Source: FEB-25 sp963726315 (GTDB lineage: Bacteria > Chloroflexota > Anaerolineae > Anaerolineales > UBA4823). Taken from it: a DNA stretch of 64,000 nt. The notes under the pieces were generated by a model, which did no database searches, had not been told where the DNA came from, and worked only from the letters and a program-made list of their open reading frames with translations. Location of the stretch: contig CAVSBZ010000007.1 in assembly GCA_963726315.1 (NCBI GenBank), positions 682,001-746,000 on the forward strand. The letters are read 5' to 3'. This document shows, one piece after another, positions 1 to 8,810 of the stretch (its first letter is position 1; each line of letters starts with the position of its first letter). A program made the translations under genes and the position numbers.

Positions 1-553
1 ACATAGCTCATGTGCTGCTCCTGGCGATAATACACCACCGTTGCTTCCAGCCGACTTCCGAATGCACGGTGCATCTCCAACCCAGCCGGTGAACCTTCAA
101 CTTCAGATGCACCGCACTCAGGACAGGTCACGGCGTACTGCCGTACTTCAATCACCTGGGCAGGTGCTTGAGGTAACTCGGTGATCTGGTTCACATTGAC
201 CAATCGACCCGCTTCACTGCTCAGGTCGGTGTGACATTTACAACATGCCTTCGTACGCAGCTCAATGGTGTGATCGGGCTGTGCCACATATTTACGCACA
301 TGCTTTTCATGCCCAACCGGTGGTCCATGCCGATGCCTTCGTCGTCCTGATGGTACGTTTCCTTTTTGGTCACGCGAGGGTGGTTGGGAGGAGTTCTTTG
401 AAGACGTGGGCGGCTTTTGGTTCTTCTCAAACTTCAGCTTCAAGGCTTCATAGTCTGCTTGAAGTTTAGTCAGTTGTTCGTATTGCGCTAATATCAGCTC
501 GATTAATTCATCTTTCGTTAGCGTTTCGAAGTCTGTTTTACTCACACGCGCAT
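1..553 (-). CDS. IS66-family transposase, N-terminal part (cut by window edge)
   Basis: The reading frame is open from an ATG at 553 to the left window edge, giving 184 residues without a stop. The N-terminus is a short acidic/leucine-rich helix, followed by a basic stretch containing PPTSSKNSSQPPSRD. This matches the NSS-PPS motif that opens IS66 (TnpC) transposases. Next comes a region with paired cysteines (ACCKCHTDL and CPECG) that fits the family's zinc-finger domain. The catalytic DDE domain would lie outside the window, so activity cannot be judged. No TnpA/TnpB partners or terminal inverted repeat are visible on the right side. The neighbouring 0.9 kb is gene-free and repeat-rich, typical of an insertion-prone spot. 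Family assignment is strong; whether the copy is intact is unknown. Confidence 0.82.
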
Positions 554-1047
554 CTTACCAGATTTCGCGAATTTTGAGGAGGGGTGAGTAATTACCCACA
601 AGAGGGATAAGAAGATTTAAGGAAAGCGTAGGGTAGCGGGGGGGTTGAGGGTTAGATTAATTTTAGGACAGACCGAGAAGAGATAACTAATCGTAGTACT
701 ACATGCGTGAGGAGAGATTATCCACAAGTAAGACATCATTTGCTCTCGAAAATCGTGAAAGAAGATGAAAAAAAGCGAAATAATAATGATCCTTTACATC
801 AGTATGTCCTGTTCTAAGGATATTACTGAAAAAGAAGAGAGAAATCTCCGAATGGTTACAAATTCTGGAAGATATTGTGGACTTGGCAGTAATCTACATT
901 GAGTTAAGAATAATTGACATATCAATTATCCCGGCGAATAGTTCGGTAGGATTGAATAGGAAGATTGGACTCCGAAAAGGAGCGGGAATAGTTTCACCCA
1001 GCTCCGCAGAGTGAAAATTAAGACGCAAGATGGAAACTGAGTCGGAA
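554..1047. other. gene-free stretch beside the transposase
   Basis: No reading frame with a plausible start, ribosome binding site or recognisable protein motif was found on either strand. The sequence is AT-rich and irregular up to about 1020, where G-rich repeat heads begin. No clear IS66 terminal inverted repeat could be identified by eye. Confidence 0.5.
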
Positions 1048-1454
1048 GGGCGGGGCGGAAGAAAATCCAGAAGAGCGGGTCGGTAGAAAATCCAGAAGGG
1101 CGGGTCGGAAGAGTTGCGCAGAGGGCTTCTTCGATAAGGATCTAGGTAAGACGTCGGGCTGTAACATCCACTGGAGACCCGCCCCTACGACGGGCTTTGA
1201 TTTAGAATCGGATGGGCGGGTCGGGAGGGTGGGTTGGAAGAATAATCAGAAGGGCGGGTCGGAAGAGTTGCGCAGAGGGTTTCTTCGATAAGGATTAAGG
1301 TAAGACGTCGGGTTGCAATATCCAATAGAGACCCGCCCCTACGACAAGCCCTGAATTAGGATCGGAAAGGCGGGTCGGAGGAATAGCGGAGAGGATTTCT
1401 TCGATAAGGATTGAGGTAAGACGGCGGGCTGTAACGTCCCCTGAAGACCCGCCC
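1048..1454. repeat. nested tandem repeat array with inverted-repeat ends
   Basis: Three 87-bp copies start at 1098, 1252 and 1368 and end at 1184, 1338 and 1454. Each opens with GGGCGGGTC (AGGCGGGTC in the third) and closes with its inverse GACCCGCCC. A further head sits at 1214, exactly 116 bp after 1098, and 1368 is exactly 116 bp after 1252, so the true tandem period is 116 bp. The unit at 1214 is aborted after 38 bp. Upstream, two 25-bp copies of the head, each ending AAAATCCAGAA, occupy 1048-1072 and 1073-1097. The interior is strongly conserved, for example TTCTTCGATAAGGAT in all three copies. The inverted ends resemble those of non-autonomous elements, but no coding capacity and no clear target duplication are seen. 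Confidence 0.8.
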
Positions 1455-1481
1455 TTATTAAATACCTACCCTTATGTGGGG

Positions 1482-2417
1482 TCAGTCTTCGCCGGGGGTG
1501 AGGGGGACTGGTGAAGGTTTTCGCTGGGTTAAGGACTTGGAGCTGGTGATGATGACCACGCCAGCAATAATGATGGCGGCTGAAATGATCTCAACCGTCT
1601 CCAATGGCTCATTAACGATGACACTGCCAAGCAGGATGGCAACCACAGGATTGACGTAGGCATAAGTAGACACAATCGTAATTGGGGCATTTCGCAGAAG
1701 CCAGGTATAAGCTACAAAACCGACGCCAGAGCCAAAAATGATCAAGTAGGTCAACCCTGATACCGAGGCCAGGGAGATTGCGGTAGGGTCGAATTGCTTC
1801 CATTCACCAATCAGGGTGGCAAATGCAAATAAACCCGCTGAACCAGCCAACATTTCCATCCCAGTGCTCAGAAAGGGGGAGTCAGGAAGACGGGCATTAC
1901 GACTATATAACGAACCAATAGACCATGACAGGGCACCGATCAGCAGAACGAGTATCCCCAAGGGGTTAAGGGGCGGACCGCCGGCGGTGTGGGCCTGCCA
2001 TGGAATGGCAAGGAGAGCTATCCCGAAAAGCCCGACCAATACTCCCAGCCAGGTGAGCCAATTCGAACGAGTCCCGCCTGGACGAAGGGATTCGATCAAC
2101 ACCATCCACAACGGGGTGGTAGCGATAAAGACAGAGGCAATCCCGGAGGGGATGTGCTGCTCAGCCCAGACCAAAGCACCGTTACCGCCAAGGAGGAGTA
2201 GAAGGCCAACAATCGAGGCGGAGCGCCATTCTATTTTCTTCGGGGCGGGATCACCACGCAGTCGGCGCCAGGTGTACAGGATGACTCCAGCAACGAGGAA
2301 GCGGATTCCAGCGGATATAAACGGGGGGATGGTCTCAATAGTGAAGCGGATGGCGAGGTAGGTGGACCCCCAGACAATATAGACTGCAATCAAAGCAGCC
2401 CATGCTTTAGGCTTCAT
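1482..2417 (-). CDS. EamA/DMT-family permease
   Basis: This is a 311-residue integral membrane protein with about ten hydrophobic segments arranged as two EamA repeats. The N-terminal signature VYIVWGSTYLAIRF is typical of drug/metabolite transporter (RhaT/YdcZ-like) exporters. The second repeat contains the usual AYVNPVVA motif near the C-terminus. The substrate cannot be inferred. The ATG at 2417 is preferred over an in-frame codon at 2525, because the upstream one would overlap the Ada-like gene and add 36 atypical residues. A GGAG lies about a dozen bases upstream of 2417. It starts 19 bp after the stop of the Ada-like gene on the same strand, so the two are probably co-transcribed. Its stop lies just beyond the repeat array. 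Confidence 0.85.
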   Translation of the reverse strand: MKPKAWAALIAVYIVWGSTYLAIRFTIETIPPFISAGIRFLVAGVILYTWRRLRGDPAPKKIEWRSASIVGLLLLLGGNGALVWAEQHIPSGIASVFIATTPLWMVLIESLRPGGTRSNWLTWLGVLVGLFGIALLAIPWQAHTAGGPPLNPLGILVLLIGALSWSIGSLYSRNARLPDSPFLSTGMEMLAGSAGLFAFATLIGEWKQFDPTAISLASVSGLTYLIIFGSGVGFVAYTWLLRNAPITIVSTYAYVNPVVAILLGSVIVNEPLETVEIISAAIIIAGVVIITSSKSLTQRKPSPVPLTPGED

Positions 2418-2436
2418 AAGTACAAAACTCCAAAAT

Positions 2437-3300
2437 TCAGCTGCCGGGGTAAGCGACTTTGGACATTTCCCAACCGAGTAAGGCCACTTTACGAACCCCA
2501 CCATAATGGTAATTACCAAATTCACCCAAAGAATTAATCACACGGTGGCAGGGAATCAGTACTGCCACGGGATTTTGTGCCAGAGCATTTCCTACCGCGC
2601 GAGATGCCTTGGAATCCCCTAGGTAGCCAGCAATATCCCGGTATGATACCACATTGCCCGAAGGGATTCCCAGCAGCGCCTCCCATACTTTGAGCTGAAA
2701 GTTCGAGCCGCTCAGATAAAGGTGTAATGGATGGTCGAGCTGACGACCAAATGAACGAAAGATGGCTGAAACCAGGGGTTGGGTCTTAGCGGAATCCTCG
2801 ACCAGGTTGGCTTTTGGCCAGTCCTTTCGTAAAGCATCCAATGCAACAGAACGCCCAGTTGGCATAACAAAGGAAAGATTGCAAATACCGCGATCGGTGG
2901 TACCTAACAGTATTTCACCAAATGGTGAAGGGTGAAAGCCATAACTGATCTGCAGACCTTCGCCTCGTAGCTTGTACTCACCGGGGGTTACCGCTTCCCA
3001 GGTGATGAACAGATCGTGCAACCGACCGGGGCTGGATAAACCCACCAGATAGGCAGTATCGAGGATGTTTGAAGACTTCGATAAAAGTTGCTTGGCATGT
3101 TCCTTGGTGATGAATTGGAGGAAACGTTTAGGACTGATGCCCACCCAACGAGTGAACAAGCGCTGAAAATGATATTCACTCAAGTGGATGCTTTCCGCTA
3201 TCTCACTCAGGCTGGGCTGCCGGGAGGCATTGTTTTCAAGATAATAAATGACCTGCTCAATACGAGCATAGTCATCGGAGAGTTGAGTGTAGTTAATCAT
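2437..3300 (-). CDS. AraC-type regulator / O6-alkylguanine-DNA methyltransferase fusion (Ada-like)
   Basis: The 287-residue protein joins an AraC-type helix-turn-helix domain (about residues 10-110, with SLSEIAESIHLSEYHFQRLF) to an alkylguanine-DNA alkyltransferase domain (about 120-280). The acceptor motif PCHRV is at 250-254, with Cys251 as the expected alkyl acceptor, and the preceding AVGNALAQNP fits the family. By family knowledge it transfers alkyl groups from O6-alkylguanine to itself and may regulate repair genes. The E. coli Ada N-terminal zinc domain, which accepts methyl groups from phosphotriesters, is absent, so the activation signal must differ. The start at 3300 is an ATG. The gene is divergent from korA and followed closely by the EamA permease. 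Confidence 0.88.
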   Translation of the reverse strand: MINYTQLSDDYARIEQVIYYLENNASRQPSLSEIAESIHLSEYHFQRLFTRWVGISPKRFLQFITKEHAKQLLSKSSNILDTAYLVGLSSPGRLHDLFITWEAVTPGEYKLRGEGLQISYGFHPSPFGEILLGTTDRGICNLSFVMPTGRSVALDALRKDWPKANLVEDSAKTQPLVSAIFRSFGRQLDHPLHLYLSGSNFQLKVWEALLGIPSGNVVSYRDIAGYLGDSKASRAVGNALAQNPVAVLIPCHRVINSLGEFGNYHYGGVRKVALLGWEMSKVAYPGS

Positions 3301-3464
3301 GTCATGATTATAAGCAATTGAAGGGCTTAATCCACCCGAATCTTGCGCTCTTATTGATACGAGTATATATAGAAGTACAGAGAAAATGGGTGAGCAAGCT
3401 CACAGTGCGGGAAACCAACGGATTGATTATACTTATGACCATTCCTTAGCTTTGGAGGCAGTGG

Positions 3465-4586
3465 ATGCGAGAACTGATGAATGGAACTCAGGCGATCGTG
3501 CGGGGGGCAATCGATTCAGGCTGCAATTTTTTTGTGGGGTACCCAATCACACCGGCAACGGAAATCCTGCTGTACATGATCAGGGAGCTACCCAAGGTGG
3601 GCGGGATCGCCATCCAGGCTGAGGACGAAATCGCCTCGATGGGATTTTGCATCGGAGCAGCCATGACGGGTAAACGAGTAATGACCGCCACCAGCGGACC
3701 AGGGATCAGCCTGTACAGCGAGAATATTGGACTGGCGATTATGGGCGAGGTGCCGATGGTGATTGTTGATGTGCAACGGATGGGTCCAGCAACTGGAGGA
3801 GCAACCACCGTGGCACAGGGTGATATCCAGTTCCTGCGTTGGGGGACATCAGGCGGCTACCCGGTGATTGTGCTTTCACCAACCAATATCCAGGAGAGCT
3901 ACAGCCTGACGTGCAAAGCGTTCGACCTGTCTGAACGTTTCCGAATTCCGGTTTTCCTGGCGACGGATAAAGAGACAGCCCTTACGTTAACGACGGTGGA
4001 AACCAACAAATTCGAACGTATCCAGATTCGGGAGCGAAGAACAGCCCCAAATGTAGAAAAATTTATCCCGTATCGAGTGAATACCCATGATGAGGTGCCG
4101 AATTTCTCACCTTATGGTGGTGAACATATCATGCGCTTCACCACATCCACGCACGATCAATACGCACAGCTGACCAAGAACCCTGAGATCGTTCGCACGC
4201 TGAACGAGCGGCTGGCAGCTAAGGTGGAAAATCACATGGATGAGATTTCTCTGGTCAAAGCTGATATGCAGGCAGACGCACCAACATTAATTGTCAGCTA
4301 TGGGGTGACCAACAGGGCAGTGGATGAGGCAGTTGAACGTACCCGTGATAAGGGTGAACGTATATCATCGATAACGATTTACTCCTTGTGGCCAGTACCT
4401 GAAAAGGCGATCAAAGATGCGATGAAGGGGGTGAAGAAGGTGATCGTGCCTGAGCTGAATATGGGACAGTACCGTTTGGAGGTAGAACGATTGGCGCATG
4501 ATGGAGTTGATATCGTGGGGATCAACCGGGTGGATGGTGAACTGATTAGCCCTGACGAAATCCTCGAGCAAGGAGGCATTTTATGA
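3465..4586 (+). CDS. korA: 2-oxoacid:ferredoxin oxidoreductase, alpha subunit
   Basis: This 373-residue protein matches the alpha subunit of the KorAB/VorBA type. It carries the pyrimidine-binding domain with VGYPITPATEIL near the N-terminus, the EDEIASMG segment and the TSGPGISLYSE motif. The C-terminal transketolase-like domain II (about 265-370) includes IVPELNMGQY. With the beta subunit it oxidatively decarboxylates a 2-oxoacid (2-oxoglutarate or a related branched acid) to the acyl-CoA and reduces ferredoxin in the cytoplasm of anaerobes. The ATG at 3465 is preceded by a strong GGAGG about seven bases upstream. Its stop overlaps the start of the beta gene by four bases (ATGA), implying translational coupling. 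Substrate cannot be settled from sequence. Confidence 0.9.
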   Translation: MRELMNGTQAIVRGAIDSGCNFFVGYPITPATEILLYMIRELPKVGGIAIQAEDEIASMGFCIGAAMTGKRVMTATSGPGISLYSENIGLAIMGEVPMVIVDVQRMGPATGGATTVAQGDIQFLRWGTSGGYPVIVLSPTNIQESYSLTCKAFDLSERFRIPVFLATDKETALTLTTVETNKFERIQIRERRTAPNVEKFIPYRVNTHDEVPNFSPYGGEHIMRFTTSTHDQYAQLTKNPEIVRTLNERLAAKVENHMDEISLVKADMQADAPTLIVSYGVTNRAVDEAVERTRDKGERISSITIYSLWPVPEKAIKDAMKGVKKVIVPELNMGQYRLEVERLAHDGVDIVGINRVDGELISPDEILEQGGIL

Positions 4587-5905
4587 CCAGCCAACCGATC
4601 AGTACGTATCTTGAAGAAAATTTGCTACCATATTTCTTCTGCCCCGGATGCGGGCACGGAATGATCACCGATCATTTGAATGCTGCCCTGGTCAAGCTTC
4701 AGATCGACCCAACCAAGGTGGTGATTGTAACGGATATCGGATGCAGCGGGTTGGCGGACAAATACTTCAGCACCAACGCTTTCCATGGTCTACATGGGCG
4801 GTCGGTGACGTATGCCACGGGGATCAAGCTGGCCAACCCTGAGCTTAAAGTGATTGTGCTGATGGGGGATGGTGGTTGCGGAATTGGGGGACATCACCTT
4901 ATTAATGCGGCAAGGCGAAATATTGGGGTGACGGTGATCGTGTTCAATAACTTCAATTATGGGATGACCGGAGGCGAACATTCGGTGACGACACCGCCAA
5001 ATAGTATAACCAGCTCGACTCCACTTGGGCAACTGGAGCAAGTGATGGATATCTGCCAGACGGTGGCAGTGAACGGTGCCAGTTTCACAGCGCGAACGTT
5101 ATCCTTTGATAAAGGTTTACCGGATTTAATCGCTGAAGCGATCCAAAATGAAGGATTTTCGTTGGTGGATATCTGGGAACTGTGCACAGCATATTATGTG
5201 CCCAACAACCGCTTCAATAAGAGTTTATTAGAGAGCACTCTGGATGAACTCCATCTCCAGCGGGGGATCATTCAGAAGGCACCGCGAGCAGAGTACAGCC
5301 GGGCGTACCGAGATTTAGTGGAGGACCAAGCAGGGAAGACAGCCATGGCGACCCATACCATCGCGCAGAAATATCCGAGTGCGCTCGACCGGCGAGTGGG
5401 AATGGTAGTCGCTGGTGCGGCAGGCAAAAAAATCAATTCTGCAGCGACGTTGTTCTGCCATGGGGCAGTATTATCAGGCTTGTGGGCAACCCAACGGAAT
5501 GATTACCCTGTCACGGTGAAGTCGGGGCACTCTATCGCGGAAGTGATCTTATCACCCAAAGAGATTGGTTATACGGGGATCAGCAAGCCGGATATTTTAT
5601 TGGTGCTGTTCAAGGAAGGACTGGGCAGTGTAAAAGAGCAATTGGAGAACATGGCGGAGGCGGATATTGTGTATGCCAATAGCGACCTGCTGCCGATAAA
5701 AACCAAGGCGAAAGTAATCCCGTTGGATATCAAATTGATTGATCAGTTCAAGACAAAGAAAGAATTCTGGGCAATTATTGCCCTGGCGAAGGTGCTGCAC
5801 GATACAGAGATCTATCCGGTGGATGCGTTCAAGGAAGCGGTGAGCGGGCGGGCGGAGTTCGCGGAGGGGAATTTGAAGGCGATTGTGGTAGGGGAGGGGA
5901 TGTGA
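4583..5905 (+). CDS. korB: 2-oxoacid:ferredoxin oxidoreductase, beta subunit fused to a gamma domain
   Basis: The first roughly 260 residues are the thiamine-diphosphate-binding beta subunit. They contain the CPGCGHG cluster/cofactor motif, the metal-binding GDGGCGIGG and the later NNFNYGMTGG. The remaining roughly 170 residues (from RRVGMVVAGAAG onward) resemble the POR gamma domain, so the 440-residue product is a beta-gamma fusion. Together with KorA it would form a two-gene enzyme. No separate delta ferredoxin subunit is next to it, so electrons would pass to a free ferredoxin. The gene overlaps korA by four bases. A 150-bp gap with irregular CGAAAA repeats separates it from lspA. Confidence 0.88.
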   Translation: MTSQPISTYLEENLLPYFFCPGCGHGMITDHLNAALVKLQIDPTKVVIVTDIGCSGLADKYFSTNAFHGLHGRSVTYATGIKLANPELKVIVLMGDGGCGIGGHHLINAARRNIGVTVIVFNNFNYGMTGGEHSVTTPPNSITSSTPLGQLEQVMDICQTVAVNGASFTARTLSFDKGLPDLIAEAIQNEGFSLVDIWELCTAYYVPNNRFNKSLLESTLDELHLQRGIIQKAPRAEYSRAYRDLVEDQAGKTAMATHTIAQKYPSALDRRVGMVVAGAAGKKINSAATLFCHGAVLSGLWATQRNDYPVTVKSGHSIAEVILSPKEIGYTGISKPDILLVLFKEGLGSVKEQLENMAEADIVYANSDLLPIKTKAKVIPLDIKLIDQFKTKKEFWAIIALAKVLHDTEIYPVDAFKEAVSGRAEFAEGNLKAIVVGEGM

Positions 5906-6056
5906 GGAGGGGAATGTATGAATGAAATTTGGAACACGAAAACCACGAAAAAGTAACGCGAAAAGAGTGAAATCAACAAAATGAGGTAAGAGAAAATTTA
6001 TTCCAGATGAAGTGGCGAAATAAAATTGGTGACTATATAGAGTGAGGTAAAATGAA

Positions 6057-6692
6057 GTGTCGTGGATATTTATTGAAAAGACTCGAATACAGCACGAATG
6101 GAGTAGAAGTTTGAAAAAGTATTTCTGGGATTATGCATTCTTATTGGGGATAGCAGGCTTTATCGTTGTAGTAGACCAATTAACTAAGTATCTCGTGCGG
6201 ACGCAGATCCCATTCGCCGGCAGTTGGTCACCATTTGTATGGCTGGAGCCATACATTAGAATCGTGCACTGGCAGAACACCGGTGCTGCATTCGGCATGC
6301 TGCAGGGGTTTGGCCTGGTTTTCGCGATCCTGGCGGTGATTGTATCTGTTGCGATCCTGTATTACTTTCCACGGGTACCGAGTAATGAATGGGCGATAAG
6401 GCTGGCGATGGCGATGCAGCTCGGAGGTGCGGTTGGTAACCTGATTGACCGGATCACGGTGGGGACGGTGACTGATTTCGTCTCTGTTGGGACATTTGCT
6501 GTGTTCAATGTGGCAGATGCATGTATATCAGTTGGAACGGTGATCTTAATTATTGCAGTTTGGTACAGCGAGCGGAAGCAGAAAAAATTAGCGCAGAGCA
6601 ATGTGGAAGCAACCCTACCTTCAACAGATCCACCTGACATTCCGAAGCAGGTGAATCAGGCCCCTGATTCGGAGAACCACCCGCTTGAGTGA
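6057..6692 (+). CDS. lspA: lipoprotein signal peptidase (signal peptidase II)
   Basis: This is an aspartyl peptidase of the inner membrane that removes signal peptides from prolipoproteins after lipid attachment. Four membrane segments are visible. The conserved blocks VVDQLTKYLV, NTGAAFGML, GGAVGNLIDR, TDFV and FNVADACISVG are all present, including both catalytic aspartates (in TDFV and NVAD). The first start (GTG 6057) has GAGGT nine bases upstream but gives a long N-terminus. A TTG at 6111 would give a more usual length. The C-terminal 40 residues are a hydrophilic Pro/Thr-rich tail. It overlaps the following pseudouridine synthase gene by eight bases, the classic lspA-rluD pairing. Several lipobox proteins in this window would be its substrates. 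Confidence 0.92.
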   Translation: MSWIFIEKTRIQHEWSRSLKKYFWDYAFLLGIAGFIVVVDQLTKYLVRTQIPFAGSWSPFVWLEPYIRIVHWQNTGAAFGMLQGFGLVFAILAVIVSVAILYYFPRVPSNEWAIRLAMAMQLGGAVGNLIDRITVGTVTDFVSVGTFAVFNVADACISVGTVILIIAVWYSERKQKKLAQSNVEATLPSTDPPDIPKQVNQAPDSENHPLE

Positions 6693-7607
6693 GCAGTTAA
6701 GTCTCAAATATAATGGAGAAGGTGCGGTTCGCCTGGATAAATTCCTGGTGTCGTGCCTGCCTGAATTTTCACGTTCACGATTACAAGCTTTGATTGAGAA
6801 TGGTTCCATCCTGGTGGATGGGATCGCGGCGCACAAGAGCGGACAAATGATCAGCGGGGGGAATATAATCCAGGTAAATATACCACCTACTGAGCCAACC
6901 GAGCTAATCCCTGAAGACATCCCTCTGGATATCATCTTTGAAAATGAAGACCTGATGGTGGTAAATAAACCAGCGGGAATGGTGGTGCACCCTGCAGCAG
7001 GTCACTCGAGCGGTACCCTGGTCCACGCCGCCCTGGCGCATGCGCCTGAGATGGAGGGCATTGGAGGAGAAAAACGCCCGGGGATAGTGCACCGCCTGGA
7101 TAAAGACACCTCAGGCTTGATCATTCTGGCAAAAAATGACCAGGCTCACCGCTTTTTACAGGAACAATTCAAACTACGAAAGACAGAAAAAACTTACCTG
7201 GCGCTGGTTGACGGCAAGCCTCCAACGCCTGAAGGGCGGATCGAGGCGCCCGTAGGACGAGACAGTGTGCACAGGAAGCTGATGACGGTTTCCGGGATCA
7301 AAAAAGGTCGGGAGGCAATCAGCGAATACCGGACTTTGGAATCGTTAAGCAGCATACCTTGCTAGAAGTGCACCCGTTAACCGGACGAACGCACCAAATC
7401 AGGGTACACATGAAATTCCTGGGATGCCCGGTAGCAGGGGATACTGTGTATGGTCATAGAAATGCTACTCTTCCATTGAAGAGGCAGTTCCTCCATGCAA
7501 CCAGACTGAGCATTCGCATCCCGGGAGAGACAATACGGCACACATTCGAAGCTCCGTTGCCGGAAGAACTGGAAGAAGTGCTGGTGAGGTTGAGAGAAGA
7601 GAGATAA
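6685..7607 (+). pseudogene. rluD: RluD-family 23S rRNA pseudouridine synthase, interrupted by a frameshift
   Basis: The first frame (6685-7365) encodes an S4 RNA-binding domain (VRLDKFLVSCLPEFSRSRLQ) and the catalytic core with the HRLDKDTSGL motif, whose Asp is the catalytic residue. The frame then ends at a TAG. The expected C-terminal block HTLLEVHPLTGRTHQIRVH continues in another frame through 7607. One missing base near 7344-7350 (ATCGTTAAGCAG, where an extra T would restore ESFKQHTLLEV) joins the two frames perfectly. By family knowledge the enzyme isomerises uridines in helix 69 of 23S rRNA. Both halves are well conserved, so a sequencing indel is at least as likely as a real lesion. 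The start is a TTG with GGAG upstream, overlapping lspA. Confidence 0.85.
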
Positions 7608-7645
7608 GAAGCCAACCGTGCAAGGATGAATAAGAAGGAGATACT

Positions 7646-8698
7646 ATGGAATGGATTGATCTACGCTCAGATACTGTTACTCACCCAACCAAAGCCATGC
7701 GCAAAGCGATGGCGAACGCGGAGGTGGGGGATGATGTGTTTGGAGAGGACCCCTCAGTAAACAAACTACAGATGATGGCAGCCGAGAAAATGGGGAAGGA
7801 GGCCGGATTGTTCGTCCCCTCGGGTACGATGGGTAACCTGGCGGCTGTCCTGGCACATTGCGGACGGGGTGACGAAGTCATCCTGGGAAATAAAGCGCAT
7901 ACTTTCCTCTATGAAGCTGGTGGAATATCAGCCCTGGGAGGAGTGCACTCGTGCCAATTACCTAACCAGGCGGATGGGACGCTCTTCCTGGATGATATCC
8001 AGGCAGCGATAAGGTCGAAGGATGCTCACCAGCCTATCTCCCGGTTGGTGTGCCTGGAAAATACCCACAACCGGTGCGGCGGAGTGGCGATTACAGCAGA
8101 TTATACGCGGGCGGTCGGTGAGCTGGCACACCAAAATGGATTGCTCCTGCACCTGGATGGGGCGCGCATCTTCAATGCAGCAGCAGGACTGGGCGTACCG
8201 GCGATTGAACTGGCACAACCGGCTGACTCGGTGACCTTTTGCCTCAGCAAGGGGTTATGCGCGCCGGTGGGCAGCGTTTTATGCGGAAGCAAGGAATTTA
8301 TTGCCAAGGCACACCGCATCCGCAAGCAGCTGGGAGGCGGGATGCGGCAGGCGGGCATTCTAGCTGCTGCCGGAATCGTGGCTTTGGAAATTATGGTGGA
8401 CCGGCTAGCTGAAGACCATAAGCGGGCACAATTACTGGTGCAGGGACTATCATTTCTGCCGTGGCTGGTGATGGATGAGGGGACACCGCAGACGAACATG
8501 ATTTTCATGAATATTAGTGAAGCTTACCCAATTGAGGCAAAACAAGTGGCCGGTGAGCTAGAAAAACAAGGAATCAGAGTGGGTGTGGTGGGGAAGAAGC
8601 GTTTCAGGCTGGTAACGCATTATTGGATCGACGACCGGGGAGTGGAAAAGGCGATTGTAGCATTCCAGGAGGTCGGCCTGCGCTTAAATCCTGCCTGA
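7646..8698 (+). CDS. ltaE: low-specificity L-threonine aldolase
   Basis: This 350-residue PLP enzyme of fold type I opens with IDLRSDTVTHPT, the family signature. It contains GDDVFGEDP, the LHLDGARIFNAA block with the cofactor-pairing aspartate, and Lys202 in FCLSKGL, the expected Schiff-base lysine. By family knowledge it cleaves L-threonine or L-allo-threonine to glycine and acetaldehyde in the cytoplasm. AAGGAG lies seven bases upstream of the ATG. It follows the pseudouridine synthase by 38 bp and could be read with it. The next gene (a purine nucleoside phosphorylase) has its own apparent promoter. Confidence 0.93.
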   Translation: MEWIDLRSDTVTHPTKAMRKAMANAEVGDDVFGEDPSVNKLQMMAAEKMGKEAGLFVPSGTMGNLAAVLAHCGRGDEVILGNKAHTFLYEAGGISALGGVHSCQLPNQADGTLFLDDIQAAIRSKDAHQPISRLVCLENTHNRCGGVAITADYTRAVGELAHQNGLLLHLDGARIFNAAAGLGVPAIELAQPADSVTFCLSKGLCAPVGSVLCGSKEFIAKAHRIRKQLGGGMRQAGILAAAGIVALEIMVDRLAEDHKRAQLLVQGLSFLPWLVMDEGTPQTNMIFMNISEAYPIEAKQVAGELEKQGIRVGVVGKKRFRLVTHYWIDDRGVEKAIVAFQEVGLRLNPA

Positions 8699-8732
8699 GG
8701 TGATGCTATTCATATAAGGAAACTAACCCTCA

Positions 8733-8741
8733 TGTTATAAT
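8733..8741 (+). promoter_or_regulatory. extended -10 promoter for the nucleoside phosphorylase gene
   Basis: TGTTATAAT is a perfect extended -10 element about 70 bases upstream of the phosphorylase start. No good -35 hexamer is found 16-18 bases before it, which is typical of TGn-dependent sigma-70 promoters. Assignment is by eye. Confidence 0.5.
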
Positions 8742-8810
8742 GATTTTCATTATTGATCGGGGCGGAACGGTTCGGGTTTATAGTTACTCTTGAGGAGAGG
8801 CAGTCTTAAC

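Noticed and set aside
245..469. Plus-strand frame near the left edge
   Set aside because: It is antisense to the clear IS66 transposase frame and has no recognisable content.
1048..1454. CRISPR array
   Set aside because: The repeats are long, bounded by inverted repeats and lack unique spacers of constant length; no cas gene is present in the window.
3340..3375. Promoter upstream of korA (TTGCGC, 17 bp, TATATA)
   Set aside because: Only three of six -35 and four of six -10 positions fit the consensus; not strong enough to report.
6685..7607. Programmed frameshift in rluD
   Set aside because: No slippery heptamer or downstream structure is visible, and other genes in the window have similar single-base breaks.
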